Below, piece after piece: positions 44,399 through 53,922 of a stretch of 64,000 bases of DNA (position 1 is the first letter of the stretch; each line of letters starts with the position of its first letter). The notes beneath the pieces were generated by a model that saw only the letters and a list, made by a program, of their open reading frames with translations, did no database searches and was not told where the DNA came from. A program made the translations under genes and the position numbers. This DNA comes from Rhizobium sp. CCGE 510 (GTDB lineage Bacteria; Pseudomonadota; Alphaproteobacteria; Rhizobiales; Rhizobiaceae), in the NCBI RefSeq assembly GCF_000292525.1, contig NZ_AEYF01000015.1, positions 1 through 64,000 on the forward strand. The letters run 5' to 3'.

Positions 44399-44914
44399 GT
44401 GTCGTTGATCCACATTCGCAATGCTCGCGACGGCGAAGCGGAGCTATTGAGCGAGATCGGCCTGAGGGCCTGGCAAAAGGCGATGGCGGCGATCGGCGAA
44501 TCGCACGCGATGATCGACGCAGCCCGCAACGCCTTTCGCAACTTCGTGGAAAACGACTGGCTGACCATCACCGTCGTCGAGCAGAATGGCCAGGTCGCAG
44601 GCTGGGCGGCGCGCGAGGGATTGGACGAAACCATCTCGGATTTCTGGATCGATCCCGCCTTCGCCCGCCAGGGGCTGGGCTCGGCCCTTCTCGAGCGGAT
44701 CGAAAAGGAGATCGCCGGTCGGGGTTTCGAGAAGGCAGCGATGCAGACCCATTCCGGCAACAACGAGGCGATCGGCTTCTTCCGGAAACACGGTTACAGC
44801 ATCCACTGGCTCTCGGTCGCCTACAATCCGAAACTCGACCGCGACGTGCCCTCGGTCGGGCTGACGAAAACGCTCGTCTCGGACGACCAGCGTGGATACG
44901 GGCAGGAATTCTGA
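44399..44914 (+). CDS. GNAT-family N-acetyltransferase
   Basis: About 171 aa: a complete GNAT fold with EISDFWIDPAFARQGLGSALL-type motif A (DPAFARQGLGSALLERIEKE) and a C-terminal NNEAIGFFRKHGYSIHW motif B. The start is uncertain: GTG at 44399, TTG at 44405 (GCGGAGG 5 bp upstream) or TTG at 44381. Substrate unknown. Divergent from the YjhX-type gene. Confidence 0.82.
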   Translation: MSLIHIRNARDGEAELLSEIGLRAWQKAMAAIGESHAMIDAARNAFRNFVENDWLTITVVEQNGQVAGWAAREGLDETISDFWIDPAFARQGLGSALLERIEKEIAGRGFEKAAMQTHSGNNEAIGFFRKHGYSIHWLSVAYNPKLDRDVPSVGLTKTLVSDDQRGYGQEF

Positions 44915-44918
44915 CGCC

Positions 44919-45230
44919 TCAAAAATCCTGAAGAAGGAAAATGCGCCATCCCGGCGCGAAGATCAGCACCGCGGCCAATGCGCCGTGCAGGATCAGGATC
45001 GCCGCCAGGATCGACCGGAACGGCTCCTTTCTCGTCTTGTGCCGCAGCAATTGCTGTGCCGCCACCGCGCCGAGGCTGCCACCGATTAGCGCAAGCGTCA
45101 GAAGCGTGCGCTCGCTGATCCGCCACCTGCCATCGCGTGCCGCCTGCTTATCGAGGAAATAGATCGAGAAGACGAAGAGGTTCAGCGCCAGAAACGGTGC
45201 GGCCCATTTGGTGATATTGATTATCGTCAT
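44919..45230 (-). CDS. DUF1294 membrane protein
   Basis: A 103-aa protein with about three to four hydrophobic helices and the DUF1294 core YFLDKQAARDGRWRISERTL and GGSLGAVAAQQLLRHKTRK. No N-terminal cold-shock domain is present, unlike longer members. Function unknown. Confidence 0.88.
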   Translation of the reverse strand: MTIINITKWAAPFLALNLFVFSIYFLDKQAARDGRWRISERTLLTLALIGGSLGAVAAQQLLRHKTRKEPFRSILAAILILHGALAAVLIFAPGWRIFLLQDF

Positions 45231-45377
45231 GCGGCAACTCTATTGTGCCTCGGTTAACCCGCGGCAAATGTCGCCGCGGCCGTCAAACCGCGCCGCACGC
45301 CATGGCGAAAGCCTTGCACCGGCACGCCATTTCCTTTACCTCACCAATGGAAAAGAACAGCCTGCAAAGAGTATCAG

Positions 45378-46880
45378 ATGACCCTTGTCGATGTCCGCAC
45401 GCCTGATCCGAAACGCTTCATCCCCGGCGCCACCGGCGACTGGGAAGTCATCGTCGGCATGGAAGTCCATGCCCAGGTGCTCTCCAATTCGAAGCTCTTC
45501 TCCGGCGCTTCGACGGAGTTCGGCAAGCCGCAGAATTCGAACGTCTCGCTGGTCGATGCCGCCATGCCCGGCATGCTGCCTGTTATCAACGAGGCATGCG
45601 TCAGGCAGGCCGTGCGCACCGGTCTCGGCCTCAAAGCCCAGATCAACAAGCGCTCGCTCTTCGACCGCAAGAACTATTTCTATCCCGACCTGCCGCAGGG
45701 CTATCAAATCTCGCAGTTCAAGGATCCAATCGTCGGCGAGGGCAAGATCGTCATTTCGCTCGGGCCGGACCGTCAGGGCCAGTTCGAGGATATCGAGATC
45801 GGCATCGAGCGCCTGCACCTGGAACAGGATGCGGGCAAGTCGATGCACGACCAGCATGCGACCATGTCCTATGTCGACCTGAACCGCTCCGGCGTCGCGC
45901 TGATGGAGATCGTCTCCAAGCCCGACATGCGCTCGTCCGACGAAGCCAAAGCCTATATGACGAAGCTGCGTTCGATCGTGCGCTATCTCGGCACCTGCGA
46001 CGGCAATATGGATGAGGGCTCGATGCGTGCCGACGTCAACGTCTCCGTCCGCCGTCCGGGCGAAGATTTCGGCACGCGCTGCGAAATCAAGAACGTCAAC
46101 TCCATCCGTTTCATCGGCCAGGCGATCGAATACGAAGCCCGCCGTCAGATCGGTATTCTGGAGGATGGCGGCAAGATCGATCAGGAGACGCGGCTCTTCG
46201 ACCCGAACAAGGGTGAGACGCGCTCCATGCGCTCCAAGGAGGATGCGCACGACTATCGTTACTTCCCCGATCCGGACCTGCTGCCGCTCGAATTCGACGA
46301 TGCCTTCGTCGCGGCGCTCGCAGCCGATCTGCCGGAATTGCCTGACGACAAGAAGGAGCGCTTCGTGCGCGAACTCGGTCTGTCGATCTATGACGCTTCG
46401 GTGCTCGTCTCCGAAAAGGCAATCGCCGATTATTTCGAGGCCGTCGCTGCAGGCCGTGACGGCAAGATGGCGGCAAACTGGGTGATCAACGACCTGCTCG
46501 GCGCGCTGAACCGAACCGGCAAGGACATCGAGCAGACACCGGTTTCGCCGGCCCAGCTCGGCGCCATCATCGATCTCATCAAGGCTGGAACCATTTCCGG
46601 CAAGATCGCCAAAGACCTCTTCGAAATCGTGCTGACCGAAGGCGGCGATCCGGCCGAGATCGTCGAAGCGCGCGGCATGAAGCAGGTAACGGATACCGGT
46701 GCGATCGAGAAGGCCGTGGACGAGATCATTGCCGCCAATCCCGATCAGGTGGAAAAGGTCAAGGCGAAGCCGACCTTGGCCGCATGGTTCGTCGGTCAGG
46801 TGATGAAGGCGACGGGTGGCAAGGCCAATCCGCAGGCCGTCCAGGCGCTCGTCAAGGCGAAGCTCGGCATCGAGGAATAG
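45378..46880 (+). CDS. gatB: Glutamyl-tRNA(Gln) amidotransferase subunit B
   Basis: A 500-aa subunit that phosphorylates and amidates the mischarged tRNA. Core motifs: [58 protein letters not shown] and the C-terminal YqeY-like tail ([20 protein letters not shown]) that contacts tRNA. Separated from gatCA by stress and hypothetical genes. A GNAT gene follows after 2 bp. Confidence 0.97.
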   Translation: MTLVDVRTPDPKRFIPGATGDWEVIVGMEVHAQVLSNSKLFSGASTEFGKPQNSNVSLVDAAMPGMLPVINEACVRQAVRTGLGLKAQINKRSLFDRKNYFYPDLPQGYQISQFKDPIVGEGKIVISLGPDRQGQFEDIEIGIERLHLEQDAGKSMHDQHATMSYVDLNRSGVALMEIVSKPDMRSSDEAKAYMTKLRSIVRYLGTCDGNMDEGSMRADVNVSVRRPGEDFGTRCEIKNVNSIRFIGQAIEYEARRQIGILEDGGKIDQETRLFDPNKGETRSMRSKEDAHDYRYFPDPDLLPLEFDDAFVAALAADLPELPDDKKERFVRELGLSIYDASVLVSEKAIADYFEAVAAGRDGKMAANWVINDLLGALNRTGKDIEQTPVSPAQLGAIIDLIKAGTISGKIAKDLFEIVLTEGGDPAEIVEARGMKQVTDTGAIEKAVDEIIAANPDQVEKVKAKPTLAAWFVGQVMKATGGKANPQAVQALVKAKLGIEE

Positions 46881-46882
46881 GC

Positions 46883-47386
46883 ATGTATTTCGTCCGCACG
46901 GCCGGCGAGCGTGACCTGGAAAAGGTCCGCGTCCTGCTGGTGGAGAGCTTTCACGCTACCTATGACGGCCTGCATGGCAAGGCCAGGGTGAATGAACTCA
47001 CCGCCCAGCTCTTTTCTCCCGCCGCACTGAAGACGCGCCTGGTGCGAAAGGACGCCGAATTCCTCGTCGCCGACGATGGCCGCACCATCGGCGGCATGGG
47101 CTATGCGGCGGTGTCGCAGGAACTGACGAAGACGGTCACGCTGCATCTTCTCTACGTCAGCCCGGCGCTGCAACGTCAGGGCATCGGCCGCGATCTTTTC
47201 GCCGAACTCGAAACCTGCTTCCCGGATGCGGAAATCATGCGTCTCGAAGTCGAGCCGCAGAATGCGGCGGCGATCGCCTTTTACAAAGCGCACGGCTTCA
47301 CCGAGGTTGGGCGCAACGAGAATGGCGCGCCCGGGCAATCCGGCATTCCGTCGCTGATTTTCGAAAAGCCGCTCGAAGGACCTTAA
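46883..47386 (+). CDS. GNAT-family N-acetyltransferase
   Basis: A 167-aa complete GNAT protein with VTLHLLYVSPALQRQGIGRD (acetyl-CoA loop) and NAAAIAFYKAHGFTEVGRNE. It starts 2 bp after gatB and is probably co-transcribed. Substrate unknown. Confidence 0.88.
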   Translation: MYFVRTAGERDLEKVRVLLVESFHATYDGLHGKARVNELTAQLFSPAALKTRLVRKDAEFLVADDGRTIGGMGYAAVSQELTKTVTLHLLYVSPALQRQGIGRDLFAELETCFPDAEIMRLEVEPQNAAAIAFYKAHGFTEVGRNENGAPGQSGIPSLIFEKPLEGP

Positions 47387-47390
47387 GTCC

Positions 47391-47603
47391 ATGGCGGCCG
47401 TCTTGTCCGAGATCGTCATTCGCCGGGCGCGCGGGCAGGGGATCGGCGCACGGATGATCGAATTCGCCATAGCTGAGGCAAAAGGCCGCGGCGTGCGGCT
47501 GGTGCAGTTGACCTCGAATGCGATCCGCAAGGATGCCCATCGTTTCTATGTAAGACTGGGCTTCAAGCCCTCGCATCTCGGCTTCAAGATGGCTTTGAAA
47601 TGA
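47391..47603 (+). pseudogene. N-terminally truncated GNAT acetyltransferase
   Basis: Encodes 70 residues that correspond only to the second half of a GNAT domain: RARGQGIGARMIEFAIAEAK (CoA loop) to AHRFYVRLGFKPSHLGFKM. The first three to four strands and helices are missing, and the preceding sequence belongs to another GNAT gene ending 4 bp upstream. Probably a deletion remnant; a standalone function is unlikely. Confidence 0.7.
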
Positions 47604-47706
47604 CCCGTGGCTGTCGTGGAATCGCTGGACAATTCGCCTTGGCGACGGCATAAGCGAGAAAACGAATTCTGGTTTGGCCCGCATCTGGCGGGCACAAGGA
47701 AAAGAC

Positions 47707-48105
47707 ATGTGGAATCTTCTGGTTCAGACCTTTACCTGGTGGAACAGTCAGACGATGGGCACGCGTTTTGCGACCTGGCGTTTCGGCAAGCGCGTCGGCG
47801 AGGATGAATTCGGCAACGTCTACTACGAAGGCGGCATGTCTTCTTACGGCCTGCCGAAGCGCTGGGTGATCTATAAGGGTTACGCCGACGCCTCCGCCAT
47901 TCCGCCGGGCTGGCATGGATGGATGCATCACCGCACCGACGTTCCTCCGTCCAAGGAAAACTACGTCGCCAAGGACTGGCAGAAGGCGCATCGCCCCAAC
48001 TTCACCGGTTCTCCGCAGGCTTACCGTCCGCCGGGCTCCATTGCCGCTCCGGGCGAGCGTCCGCGGGTCACCGGCGATTACGACGCCTGGACGCCGGGCA
48101 ACTGA
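47707..48105 (+). CDS. NDUFA12-family complex I accessory subunit
   Basis: A 132-aa protein: MWNLLVQTFTWWNSQTMGTR, GEDEFGNVYYEGG, PKRWVIYKGYADASAIPPGW and WMHHRTDVPPS match the NDUFA12 (B17.2) family, one of the supernumerary NADH:ubiquinone oxidoreductase subunits shared by alphaproteobacteria and mitochondria. The DUF2155 gene follows, a usual neighbour. Confidence 0.94.
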   Translation: MWNLLVQTFTWWNSQTMGTRFATWRFGKRVGEDEFGNVYYEGGMSSYGLPKRWVIYKGYADASAIPPGWHGWMHHRTDVPPSKENYVAKDWQKAHRPNFTGSPQAYRPPGSIAAPGERPRVTGDYDAWTPGN

Positions 48106-48219
48106 GACGGCTCAACCGAGCTTCCTCTGGCCCGGCTTTTGGCCACAATTGACCTTTACCCGCAGGTTGGCCGCGCTTGACCGCGGCCGTGAACGAAGAA
48201 TGTCTGGAGACGGGTAAAC

Positions 48220-48660
48220 ATGAAGCTCTTCACGCGGAACAGGGTGCTGCGTGCCGCCGGATCGCTGCTGGCGCTCTCGGCGTTGCTTCCGCCAGTTACG
48301 GCAAATGCCGCACGCATCGAAAATCCGGTAGCCGTCTTCTCCGGCCTCGACAAGATCACCGGCCGTATCACCACCTTCGACGTCTATGTCAACGAGACGG
48401 TTCAGTTCGGTGCGCTGCAGGTGACGCCGAAAGCCTGTTATTCGCGCGACCAGGCCGAAGCGCAGAAGATTGACGGTTTCGTCGAGGTCGACGAGATTAC
48501 CCTCGACCGCAAGATCCGCCGCATCTTCACCGGCTGGATGTTTGCCGCCAGCCCCGGACTCAACGCCGTCGAGCACCCGATTTACGACGTCTGGCTGAAG
48601 GACTGCAAGGCAAACTCGGACGTCCCGGCTCCTGACGGCACCAAAGCGACAGCACGCTAA
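48220..48660 (+). CDS. DUF2155 exported protein
   Basis: A 146-aa protein with a signal peptide (about residues 1-31, ends TANA|AR) and the DUF2155 core FSGLDKITGRITTFDVYVNE, TPKACYSRD and IFTGWMFAASPGLNAVEHPI. Probably periplasmic; function unknown. Regularly found between NDUFA12 and aat in rhizobia. Confidence 0.9.
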   Translation: MKLFTRNRVLRAAGSLLALSALLPPVTANAARIENPVAVFSGLDKITGRITTFDVYVNETVQFGALQVTPKACYSRDQAEAQKIDGFVEVDEITLDRKIRRIFTGWMFAASPGLNAVEHPIYDVWLKDCKANSDVPAPDGTKATAR

Positions 48661-48685
48661 GCACGTCACCACATCATGGTGCGTG
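48661..48685. terminator. Convergent hairpin between DUF2155 gene and aat
   Basis: Stem gcacg-t-cacca / tggtg-cgtgc around acatca, in the 29-bp gap of two convergent genes; no long T-run. Confidence 0.5.
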
Positions 48686-48689
48686 CTGC

Positions 48690-49304
48690 TTAAAACTTCA
48701 GGTGTGGCGATTCCATCGCGGCTGCAAGCAGCACGCCATAATCGGCCTTCGCGACGTCGATCGCTCCGAACGTCTTCAGGTGCTCGGTGGTGAACTGCGT
48801 GTCGAGCAGGGTGAAGCCTTTTTCCCGCAGCCGCTCGACCAGATGCACGAGGCAGATCTTCGAGGCATCCGTCCGCCGCGAAAACATGCTTTCGCCGAAG
48901 AAGGCCGAGCCAAGCGAAACGCCGTAGAGACCGCCGACCAGTTCATCGCCGTCCCAGGCTTCGACCGTATGAGCATGGCCCATGTCGAACAGCGTCGCGT
49001 AAAGGGACCTGATCGTTCTGTTGATCCAGGTGCTCGGCCGCCCGGAGGTCTCCTCCGCGCAAGCCGCGATCACCTGGTCGAAAGCGTGATCGAAACGGAT
49101 ATCGAAGGGTTTCCGGCGCACTGTCTTGGCAAGGCTCTTCGACACGTGGAAATCGTCGAACGGCAGCACGCCGCGCAATTCCGGCTCGACCCAGAAGATT
49201 TCCGGGTCGTCTGCAGATTCGGCCATTGGGAAGAGGCCGATGGAATAGGCGCGCAGGAGTATTTCAGGGGTAATGCCTGGTGACTTCCTGCGCGATCCTG
49301 CCAT
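48690..49304 (-). CDS. aat: Leucyl/phenylalanyl-tRNA-protein transferase
   Basis: A 204-aa N-end-rule enzyme that adds Leu or Phe to proteins with N-terminal Arg or Lys. [40 protein letters not shown] and [20 protein letters not shown] are diagnostic. It follows accC and shares its direction. Confidence 0.95.
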   Translation of the reverse strand: MAGSRRKSPGITPEILLRAYSIGLFPMAESADDPEIFWVEPELRGVLPFDDFHVSKSLAKTVRRKPFDIRFDHAFDQVIAACAEETSGRPSTWINRTIRSLYATLFDMGHAHTVEAWDGDELVGGLYGVSLGSAFFGESMFSRRTDASKICLVHLVERLREKGFTLLDTQFTTEHLKTFGAIDVAKADYGVLLAAAMESPHLKF

Positions 49305-49311
49305 TCCTGCC

Positions 49312-50661
49312 CTATGCCGCCGGTGTGTTGGCCAGGTAGTCTTCCAGCCAGTGGATGTCGTAGTCGCCGTTGGCGATATCCTGGTTGGAGACGAGATCTT
49401 GAAACAGCGGCAGCGTTGTATTAATGCCGTCGACGACGAATTCGTCGAGCGCCCGCCGCAGCCGCATCATGCACTCGACGCGAGTACGGCCATGCACGAT
49501 CAGCTTGCCGATGAGGCTGTCGTAATAAGGTGGGATCTTGTAGCCCTGATAGGCACCGGAATCGATGCGCACGCCGAGGCCGCCAGGCGCGTGAAAATGC
49601 GTGATCGTGCCGGGCGAGGGCACGAAGGTGCGCGGGTGCTCGGCATTGATCCGGCATTCGATGGCATGACCGGAAAAATGCACTTCACCCTGCGTCACCG
49701 AGAGACCGCCGCCGGAGGCAACGCGGATCTGCTCGTGCACGAGGTCGATGCCGGTGATCGCTTCCGTGATCGGATGCTCCACCTGCAGGCGGGTGTTCAT
49801 TTCGATGAAATAGAACTCGCCATTCTCGTAGAGGAATTCGATCGTGCCGGCGCCGCGATATTTTAGCTTCTTCATGGCGTCGGCACAAACCTGGCCGATC
49901 TTCATCCGCTGCTCGACGTTGAGCGCCGGCGAGTTCGCCTCTTCCCAGACCTTCTGGTGGCGGCGCTGCAGCGAGCAGTCGCGCTCGCCGAGATGAATGG
50001 CATTGCCTTCGCCGTCGCCGAACACCTGGATTTCGATGTGGCGCGGCTTGCCGAGATATTTTTCCATGTAGACGGCATCGTTGCCGAAGGCGGCTGCCGC
50101 TTCCGTGCGCGCCGTCGACCAGGCCTCGATCACGTCGGCCTCGCTCTTGGCGACCTTCATGCCGCGTCCGCCGCCGCCGGCCGTTGCCTTGATCAGCACG
50201 GGATAGCCGATTTCAGCCGCCGTCTTCAGCGCATCCTCTTCGGTCTTCACTTCCCCGTCCGAGCCCGGAACGACGGGAATGCCGAGTTCCAGCGCCGTCG
50301 TCTTGGCGGTGATCTTGTCGCCCATGATGCGGATATGGTCCGCTGTCGGCCCGATGAAGGTGATGCCGTGGGCTTCGAGAATATCGGCGAACTTGGCATT
50401 CTCCGACAGAAAGCCGTAGCCCGGATGCACGGCGTCGGCGCCGGTGATCTCGCAGGCGGCGACGATCTGGTGGATATTGAGATAGCTTTCGCGCGAGGAG
50501 GGCGGGCCGATGCAGACACTTTCGTCGGCAAGGCGCACATGCATGGCATCGGCGTCGGCGGTGGAATGAACCACGACGCAGGCGATGCCGAGCTCCTTGC
50601 AGGCCCGAAGCACGCGAAGGGCGATTTCCCCGCGATTGGCGATGAGGATTTTCGAAATCAT
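49312..50661 (-). CDS. accC: Biotin carboxylase subunit of acetyl-CoA carboxylase
   Basis: A 449-aa ATP-grasp enzyme that carboxylates the biotin on AccB, the first step of fatty-acid synthesis. [20 protein letters not shown] at the start, [33 protein letters not shown] and [20 protein letters not shown] are present. The start at 50661 gives the family N-terminus; 50667 is an alternative. accB lies 10 bp upstream. Confidence 0.96.
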   Translation of the reverse strand: MISKILIANRGEIALRVLRACKELGIACVVVHSTADADAMHVRLADESVCIGPPSSRESYLNIHQIVAACEITGADAVHPGYGFLSENAKFADILEAHGITFIGPTADHIRIMGDKITAKTTALELGIPVVPGSDGEVKTEEDALKTAAEIGYPVLIKATAGGGGRGMKVAKSEADVIEAWSTARTEAAAAFGNDAVYMEKYLGKPRHIEIQVFGDGEGNAIHLGERDCSLQRRHQKVWEEANSPALNVEQRMKIGQVCADAMKKLKYRGAGTIEFLYENGEFYFIEMNTRLQVEHPITEAITGIDLVHEQIRVASGGGLSVTQGEVHFSGHAIECRINAEHPRTFVPSPGTITHFHAPGGLGVRIDSGAYQGYKIPPYYDSLIGKLIVHGRTRVECMMRLRRALDEFVVDGINTTLPLFQDLVSNQDIANGDYDIHWLEDYLANTPAA

Positions 50662-50671
50662 GGGCATGGGC

Positions 50672-51136
50672 CTATTCGATGACGACGAGGGCTTGGCCGT
50701 ATTCGACGGGATGTCCGTCATCGACGAGGATCTCGGTTACCTTGCCCGACTTCGGCGAGGGGATCTGGTTCATCGTCTTCATCGCTTCGATGATGATCAG
50801 CGTCTGGCCTTCCTTGACGGTCGCGCCGACTTCGATGAAGGCACGCGCGCCCGGAGCGGGCGCCATGTAGACGGTGCCGACCATTGGCGCGCTGACGACA
50901 TTGGCCGGGTTGCGGGCGGGAGCGGCGTCCGGCGCGCTTGCTGCTGCCGGGGCAGCGGCTGCGGCATAGGCCGGTGCTGCGATCGGCGCCTGGACATATT
51001 GCGGCGTGCCGGCGCGCGAAACGCGAATGCGCAGGTCGTCCTGCTCGACCTCGATCTCCGTCAGATCCGTCTCGTTGAGGATATTGGCGAGATCGCGGAT
51101 CAGTGCCTGATCGATACCCGATTTCTTTTCAGCCAT
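50672..51136 (-). CDS. accB: Biotin carboxyl carrier protein of acetyl-CoA carboxylase
   Basis: A 154-aa carrier with an N-terminal helical domain, an Ala/Pro-rich linker (about 60-80) and the C-terminal biotinyl domain with the modified Lys in EAMKTMN. Start at 51136. Operon order aroQ-accB-accC is usual in alphaproteobacteria. Confidence 0.96.
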   Translation of the reverse strand: MAEKKSGIDQALIRDLANILNETDLTEIEVEQDDLRIRVSRAGTPQYVQAPIAAPAYAAAAAPAAASAPDAAPARNPANVVSAPMVGTVYMAPAPGARAFIEVGATVKEGQTLIIIEAMKTMNQIPSPKSGKVTEILVDDGHPVEYGQALVVIE

Positions 51137-51156
51137 GGTGTTGCCCTGTCTTATTC

Positions 51157-51594
51157 TTATGCCGTGATGTTCTTCAGCGCATGAAGCGCCAGGATGTAGC
51201 TGTGAGGCCCGAAGCCGCAAATCACGCCCTTGCATGCCGGCGCAATCATCGACTTATGGCGGAATTCTTCCCGCGCATGAACGTTGGATATGTGGAGCTC
51301 AATGACGGGAATGGAAATAGCGCGGATCGCATCATGCAGCGCGACCGATGTATGCGTATAGGCGCCTGCGTTGATGGCAACGCCGACGGACTTTTCGTCG
51401 GCCTCATGGAACCAGTCCACAAGCGTACCTTCGTGATTGCTCTGACGGAAATCGATGTCGAAGCCGAGTTCGCGGCCGGCAGCCTTGCAGTCCGCCTCGA
51501 TGTCCTTCAGCGTCTTACCACCATAAATGCCGGGCTCTCGTTTGCCGAGCATGTTCAGGTTGGGGCCGTTCAGGACCAAAATCGTTTGCGTCAT
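51157..51594 (-). CDS. aroQ: Type II 3-dehydroquinate dehydratase
   Basis: A 145-aa shikimate-pathway enzyme. LNGPNLNMLGKREPGIYGG (with catalytic Tyr), INAGAYTHTSVALHDAI, and ELHISNVHAREEFRHKSMIA (catalytic His and Arg) are all present. 20 bp before accB, in the same operon. Confidence 0.97.
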   Translation of the reverse strand: MTQTILVLNGPNLNMLGKREPGIYGGKTLKDIEADCKAAGRELGFDIDFRQSNHEGTLVDWFHEADEKSVGVAINAGAYTHTSVALHDAIRAISIPVIELHISNVHAREEFRHKSMIAPACKGVICGFGPHSYILALHALKNITA

Positions 51595-51754
51595 CGAATG
51601 TTCCGTAAAATGTACGACGGCAACCTATAGACTCCGTGAAGGCCGAATGAAAGCCCCTACGGATTGGCCAGCGGAATCACGCCACATTTGTCCACATGGT
51701 TGAAACGCTTCGATTTTGGCGATTTGATGAGCGGCCGCCTGGCGGCTCACTTGC

Positions 51755-52513
51755 TCAGCAGGCGGTCTTGCCGCAGCTGCGCATATTCTTGACCTTGGCT
51801 TCGAGATCGTCGAGCCCGACGGCGCCAGGCACCAGTTCGTTGCCGATCACATAGGACGGTGTGCCGCTGATGCCGAGACTGGAGGCGAGCTGGTAGGTCG
51901 CCTGGACGACCCCATCATTCGGGCTCTTTGCCATTTCGGCGCGAATCTTGTCCTCGCTGACGCCGAGCGAGCCGGCAACCGCGATCGCCGTTTCGTCGGA
52001 GGCACGGCCTTCGGTGCCGAGGAGGGCGACATGGAAATCGGCATATTTCTCCGGCGCCAGCTTGCGGAAGGCGTCGGCCACCTTGTGGGCAGCAACCGAA
52101 TCCGGCCCGAGGATCGGAAACTCCTTGAGCACGAAACGAACGTTCTTGTCCTTCTTCAGCATTGCCTGCATGTCGGGAAGCGCATGACGGCAGTAGCTGC
52201 AATTATAGTCGAAGAATTCGACGACGGTGACATCACCCTTGGGATTGCCGAGCGTGACGTCGTTCTTCGAATCGAAGATCGCGGCCGTGTTCTCGTCGAT
52301 TGCCATATTGGCCTTCACCAGCCGCTGAGCTTCCTGCTTCTTCTGCAGCGCATCCTGGACGTCGAGCATGATCTCGGGGTTTTCGATCAGGTATTGCTTG
52401 ATGAATTCGCCGAACTCCTTCTTCTGCTGGTCGTCGAGCGCTGCCGCCGGAAACGGAAGGGCGATCGATGCGGCAAGCGCCAGTGCGGTGAAGGTTTTCG
52501 GAAGAAAGGCCAT
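51755..52513 (-). CDS. DsbA-family periplasmic disulfide oxidoreductase
   Basis: A 252-aa protein with a signal peptide (residues 1-25), an N-terminal helical segment (KKEFGEFIKQYLIENPEIML) as in ScsC/BdbD-like oligomeric forms, and a DsbA fold with the active site CSYC and cis-Pro loop GTPSYVIGNELV. The long N-terminal helix suggests oxidase or isomerase activity in a dimer or trimer. An extra Cys pair occurs near the C-terminus (SCGKTAC). Confidence 0.9.
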   Translation of the reverse strand: MAFLPKTFTALALAASIALPFPAAALDDQQKKEFGEFIKQYLIENPEIMLDVQDALQKKQEAQRLVKANMAIDENTAAIFDSKNDVTLGNPKGDVTVVEFFDYNCSYCRHALPDMQAMLKKDKNVRFVLKEFPILGPDSVAAHKVADAFRKLAPEKYADFHVALLGTEGRASDETAIAVAGSLGVSEDKIRAEMAKSPNDGVVQATYQLASSLGISGTPSYVIGNELVPGAVGLDDLEAKVKNMRSCGKTAC

Positions 52514-52722
52514 GATATCCTCGTCAACGGCGATGTGGTCGTCTCTTTGTCGAAAAGACCGTCGCCGGGTTATGGACTTGAGTGCGTCGCGTCAAGGTAC
52601 GGTGCGTTCGGTTCTCTTCAAACAGGAATTTTCATCCCCGCGGGACCCTCGCGGGATTGTGATGAGCCGATTAATGCGGCAATTGTCGGGCCGTCAGTGA
52701 AGTAGCCGAGCGAGAGGCGATC

Positions 52723-53880
52723 TTGTTTTCCATATCGAAACGCAGCGAAGTCGAGCCATTTCATGCCATGGACGTCCTGGCGGAGGCGACAAAGCGGCGG
52801 GCGGCCGGCCAGCCTGTCATCTCGATGGCGGTCGGTCAGCCCTCGCATCCCGCCCCTCAGGCTGCCCTTGAAGCAGCGCGCGCAGCCCTTGCCGAGGGTC
52901 GGATCGGTTATACCGATGCGCTTGGAACGGCACGGCTGAAATCGGCACTTGCCCGACACTACAGGGATCGCCACGGCCTGGAGATCGATTCCATGCGGAT
53001 CGCCATCACCACCGGTTCCTCGGCCGGCTTCAATCTCGCCTTCCTGTCGCTCTTCGATGCCGGCGATGCGGTGGCGATCGCAAGACCCGGTTATCCCGCC
53101 TATCGCAATATCCTCGGTGCACTGGGCCTGAAGGTTGTCGAAGTACCGGTAACGGCCGAGACCCACTTCACGCTGACGCCTGAGAGCCTCGAGGCAGCGC
53201 AGAAGGAAAGCGGCATGACGCTGAAAGGCGTGCTGCTCGCAAGCCCCGCCAACCCGACCGGCACGGTGACCGGCCGCGATGGGCTGAAGGCGCTTGCGGA
53301 TTACTGCACAAGCCATTCCATCGCCTTCATCTCGGATGAAATCTATCACGGGCTGACTTTCGCCGGCGAGGAGGCAAGCGCGCTGGAGCTGACCGACGAG
53401 GCGATCGTCATCAATTCCTTCTCCAAATATTATTGCATGACCGGCTGGCGAATAGGCTGGATGGTGCTGCCGGAACGCCTGGTTCGGCCGATCGAGCGGG
53501 TGGCGCAAAGCCTCTATATCTCTCCGCCTGAGCTCTCCCAGATCGCCGCCGTGGCGGCTCTTGGCGCCGGCGCCGAGCTCGATCGCTATAAGGCGAGCTA
53601 TGCCGCCAACCGCGACTTGCTGATGAAGCGCCTGCCGCAGATCGGCCTTTCGATCGCGTCACCGATGGACGGCGCCTTCTATGCCTATCTCGACGTCACC
53701 CGCTTCACCAATGACAGCATGGGTTTTGCCAAGCGCATGCTCGCGGAAATCGACGTCGCCGCAACGCCGGGTCTCGATTTCGATCCGCTGGAGGGACATC
53801 GAACCCTGCGTTTGTCCTATGCGGGCTCGGAAGCCGAGATCGCCGAGGCGGTGGAGCGAATCGCAGTCTGGTTGAAATAG
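52723..53880 (+). CDS. Class I/II PLP-dependent aminotransferase
   Basis: A 385-aa aminotransferase with TTG start. GQPSHPAPQAALEAARAAL, TTGSSAGFNLAFLSLFDAGD, LASPANPTGTVTG, FISDEIYHGLTF (PLP Asp/Tyr) and NSFSKYYCMTGWRIG (Schiff-base Lys) are clear. Amino-acid specificity cannot be deduced; aspartate/aromatic type is likely. Convergent with the next gene. Confidence 0.88.
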   Translation: MFSISKRSEVEPFHAMDVLAEATKRRAAGQPVISMAVGQPSHPAPQAALEAARAALAEGRIGYTDALGTARLKSALARHYRDRHGLEIDSMRIAITTGSSAGFNLAFLSLFDAGDAVAIARPGYPAYRNILGALGLKVVEVPVTAETHFTLTPESLEAAQKESGMTLKGVLLASPANPTGTVTGRDGLKALADYCTSHSIAFISDEIYHGLTFAGEEASALELTDEAIVINSFSKYYCMTGWRIGWMVLPERLVRPIERVAQSLYISPPELSQIAAVAALGAGAELDRYKASYAANRDLLMKRLPQIGLSIASPMDGAFYAYLDVTRFTNDSMGFAKRMLAEIDVAATPGLDFDPLEGHRTLRLSYAGSEAEIAEAVERIAVWLK

Positions 53881-53922
53881 CGCTCGCCACCGGAAAAGCA
53901 GCCGTTTTCTCTTTGATGCCGA

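Noticed and set aside
41997..45230. gatCA and gatB separation as a sign of insertion
   Set aside because: The intervening genes have host-like composition and no mobility genes or repeats; separated gat genes occur normally in rhizobia.
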